Assembly: GCA_045592585.1 (NCBI GenBank)
Contig: JAZNVB010000020.1
Span: 1-12,654 of the forward strand
Direction of reading: 5' to 3'
DNA length: 12,654 nt
Origin: SIG440 sp045592585
GTDB taxonomy: Bacteria > Bacillota > Clostridia > Monoglobales > Monoglobaceae
Below, piece by piece: positions 12,531 to 12,654 of the stretch (positions are counted from its first letter, which is position 1; each line of letters starts with the position of its first letter). The position numbers were made by a program, and so were the translations under genes. Under the pieces are notes generated by a model. The model did not search any database. It saw nothing but the letters and a program-made list of their open reading frames with translations, and was not told the origin of the DNA.

Positions 12531-12558
12531 TTGACATTTTTAAAAATGTGAATATAAT
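12531..12558 (+). promoter_or_regulatory. tRNA-Asn promoter
   Basis: TTGACA (12531-12536) and TATAAT (12553-12558) are both perfect, with a 16-base spacer. The predicted start near 12565 is about 14 bases before the mature tRNA end. Just upstream is the 12-base palindrome GCAAAATTTTGC (12510-12521), which has no clear role. Confidence 0.88.
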
Positions 12559-12578
12559 ATATATTGTTAATTAAATAT

Positions 12579-12654
12579 TCCTCCTTAGCTCAGTCGGTAG
12601 AGCGCATGACTGTTAATCATGATGTCGCTGGTTCAAGCCCAGCAGGGGGAGCCA
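12579..12654 (+). tRNA. tRNA-Asn (GUU anticodon)
   Basis: A complete 76-nt tRNA ends exactly at the window edge with an encoded CCA. Acceptor arm TCCTCCT (12579-12585) pairs with AGGGGGA (one G-U pair), followed by discriminator G. The D-arm is TAGCTCAGTCGGTAGAGC. The anticodon stem CATGA/TCATG holds loop CTGTTAA with anticodon GTT, and the T-arm contains GGTTCAAGCC. More tRNA or rRNA genes could follow beyond the edge. Confidence 0.96.

Overview
The window looks like a chromosomal stretch from a low-GC, Gram-positive-lineage anaerobe of the Clostridia (Bacillota). The reasons are an AT-rich composition, strong AGGAGG-type ribosome binding sites, consensus sigma-A promoters (TTGACA-17-TATAAT), frequent U-tailed terminators, a FeoA/FeoB pair with a small Cys-rich partner, a YitT-family protein, a CpsC/CpsD/CpsB tyrosine-phosphorylation set and an SLH-domain surface protein. 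No insertion sequence, phage gene or CRISPR array is visible. All protein genes lie on the + strand; one tRNA lies on the - strand.

Layout. Positions 66-2762 form a ferrous-iron uptake operon: feoA, feoB and a 56-residue FeoB-associated Cys-rich membrane protein. GTTAG/CTAAC palindromes sit on the promoter and again between feoA and feoB, and the operon ends at a strong terminator. Next is a monocistronic yitT-family gene (2915-3751) with its own promoter, an A-tract-repeat leader and a terminator. A CDP-alcohol phosphatidyltransferase gene (3914-4450, probably pgsA) follows with its own promoter.

From a perfect consensus promoter (4489-4517) to a terminator (9194-9224) runs a tight six-gene surface operon: cpsC (membrane adaptor), cpsD (tyrosine kinase), cpsB (PHP phosphatase), a VanZ-like membrane protein, an unrecognised membrane-anchored helical protein and a secreted three-SLH protein. 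It contains a complete tyrosine kinase/phosphatase switch but no glycosyltransferase, flippase or polymerase. The switch may therefore act on envelope genes elsewhere, or on the S-layer-type products of this operon.

Positions 9252-9413 hold a - strand CAU-anticodon tRNA with its own consensus promoter and terminator. Pointing the other way is a CPA2-type monovalent cation/proton antiporter gene whose roughly 145-nt leader contains two strong hairpins, the second terminator-like. After another terminator hairpin comes a ClC-family anion transporter gene lacking the canonical GSGIP motif. A 47-residue orphan protein follows; its ribosome binding site is complementary to a segment upstream of its own promoter. 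The window ends with a tRNA-Asn gene whose CCA is the last three bases.

Most interesting points: the possible read-through-silenced small gene at 12256-12485, the structured antiporter leader at 9479-9624, the kinase switch embedded in an SLH operon with an unknown protein, and the atypical ClC selectivity motifs. Everything here was read by eye from sequence and family knowledge; no search or folding program was run.
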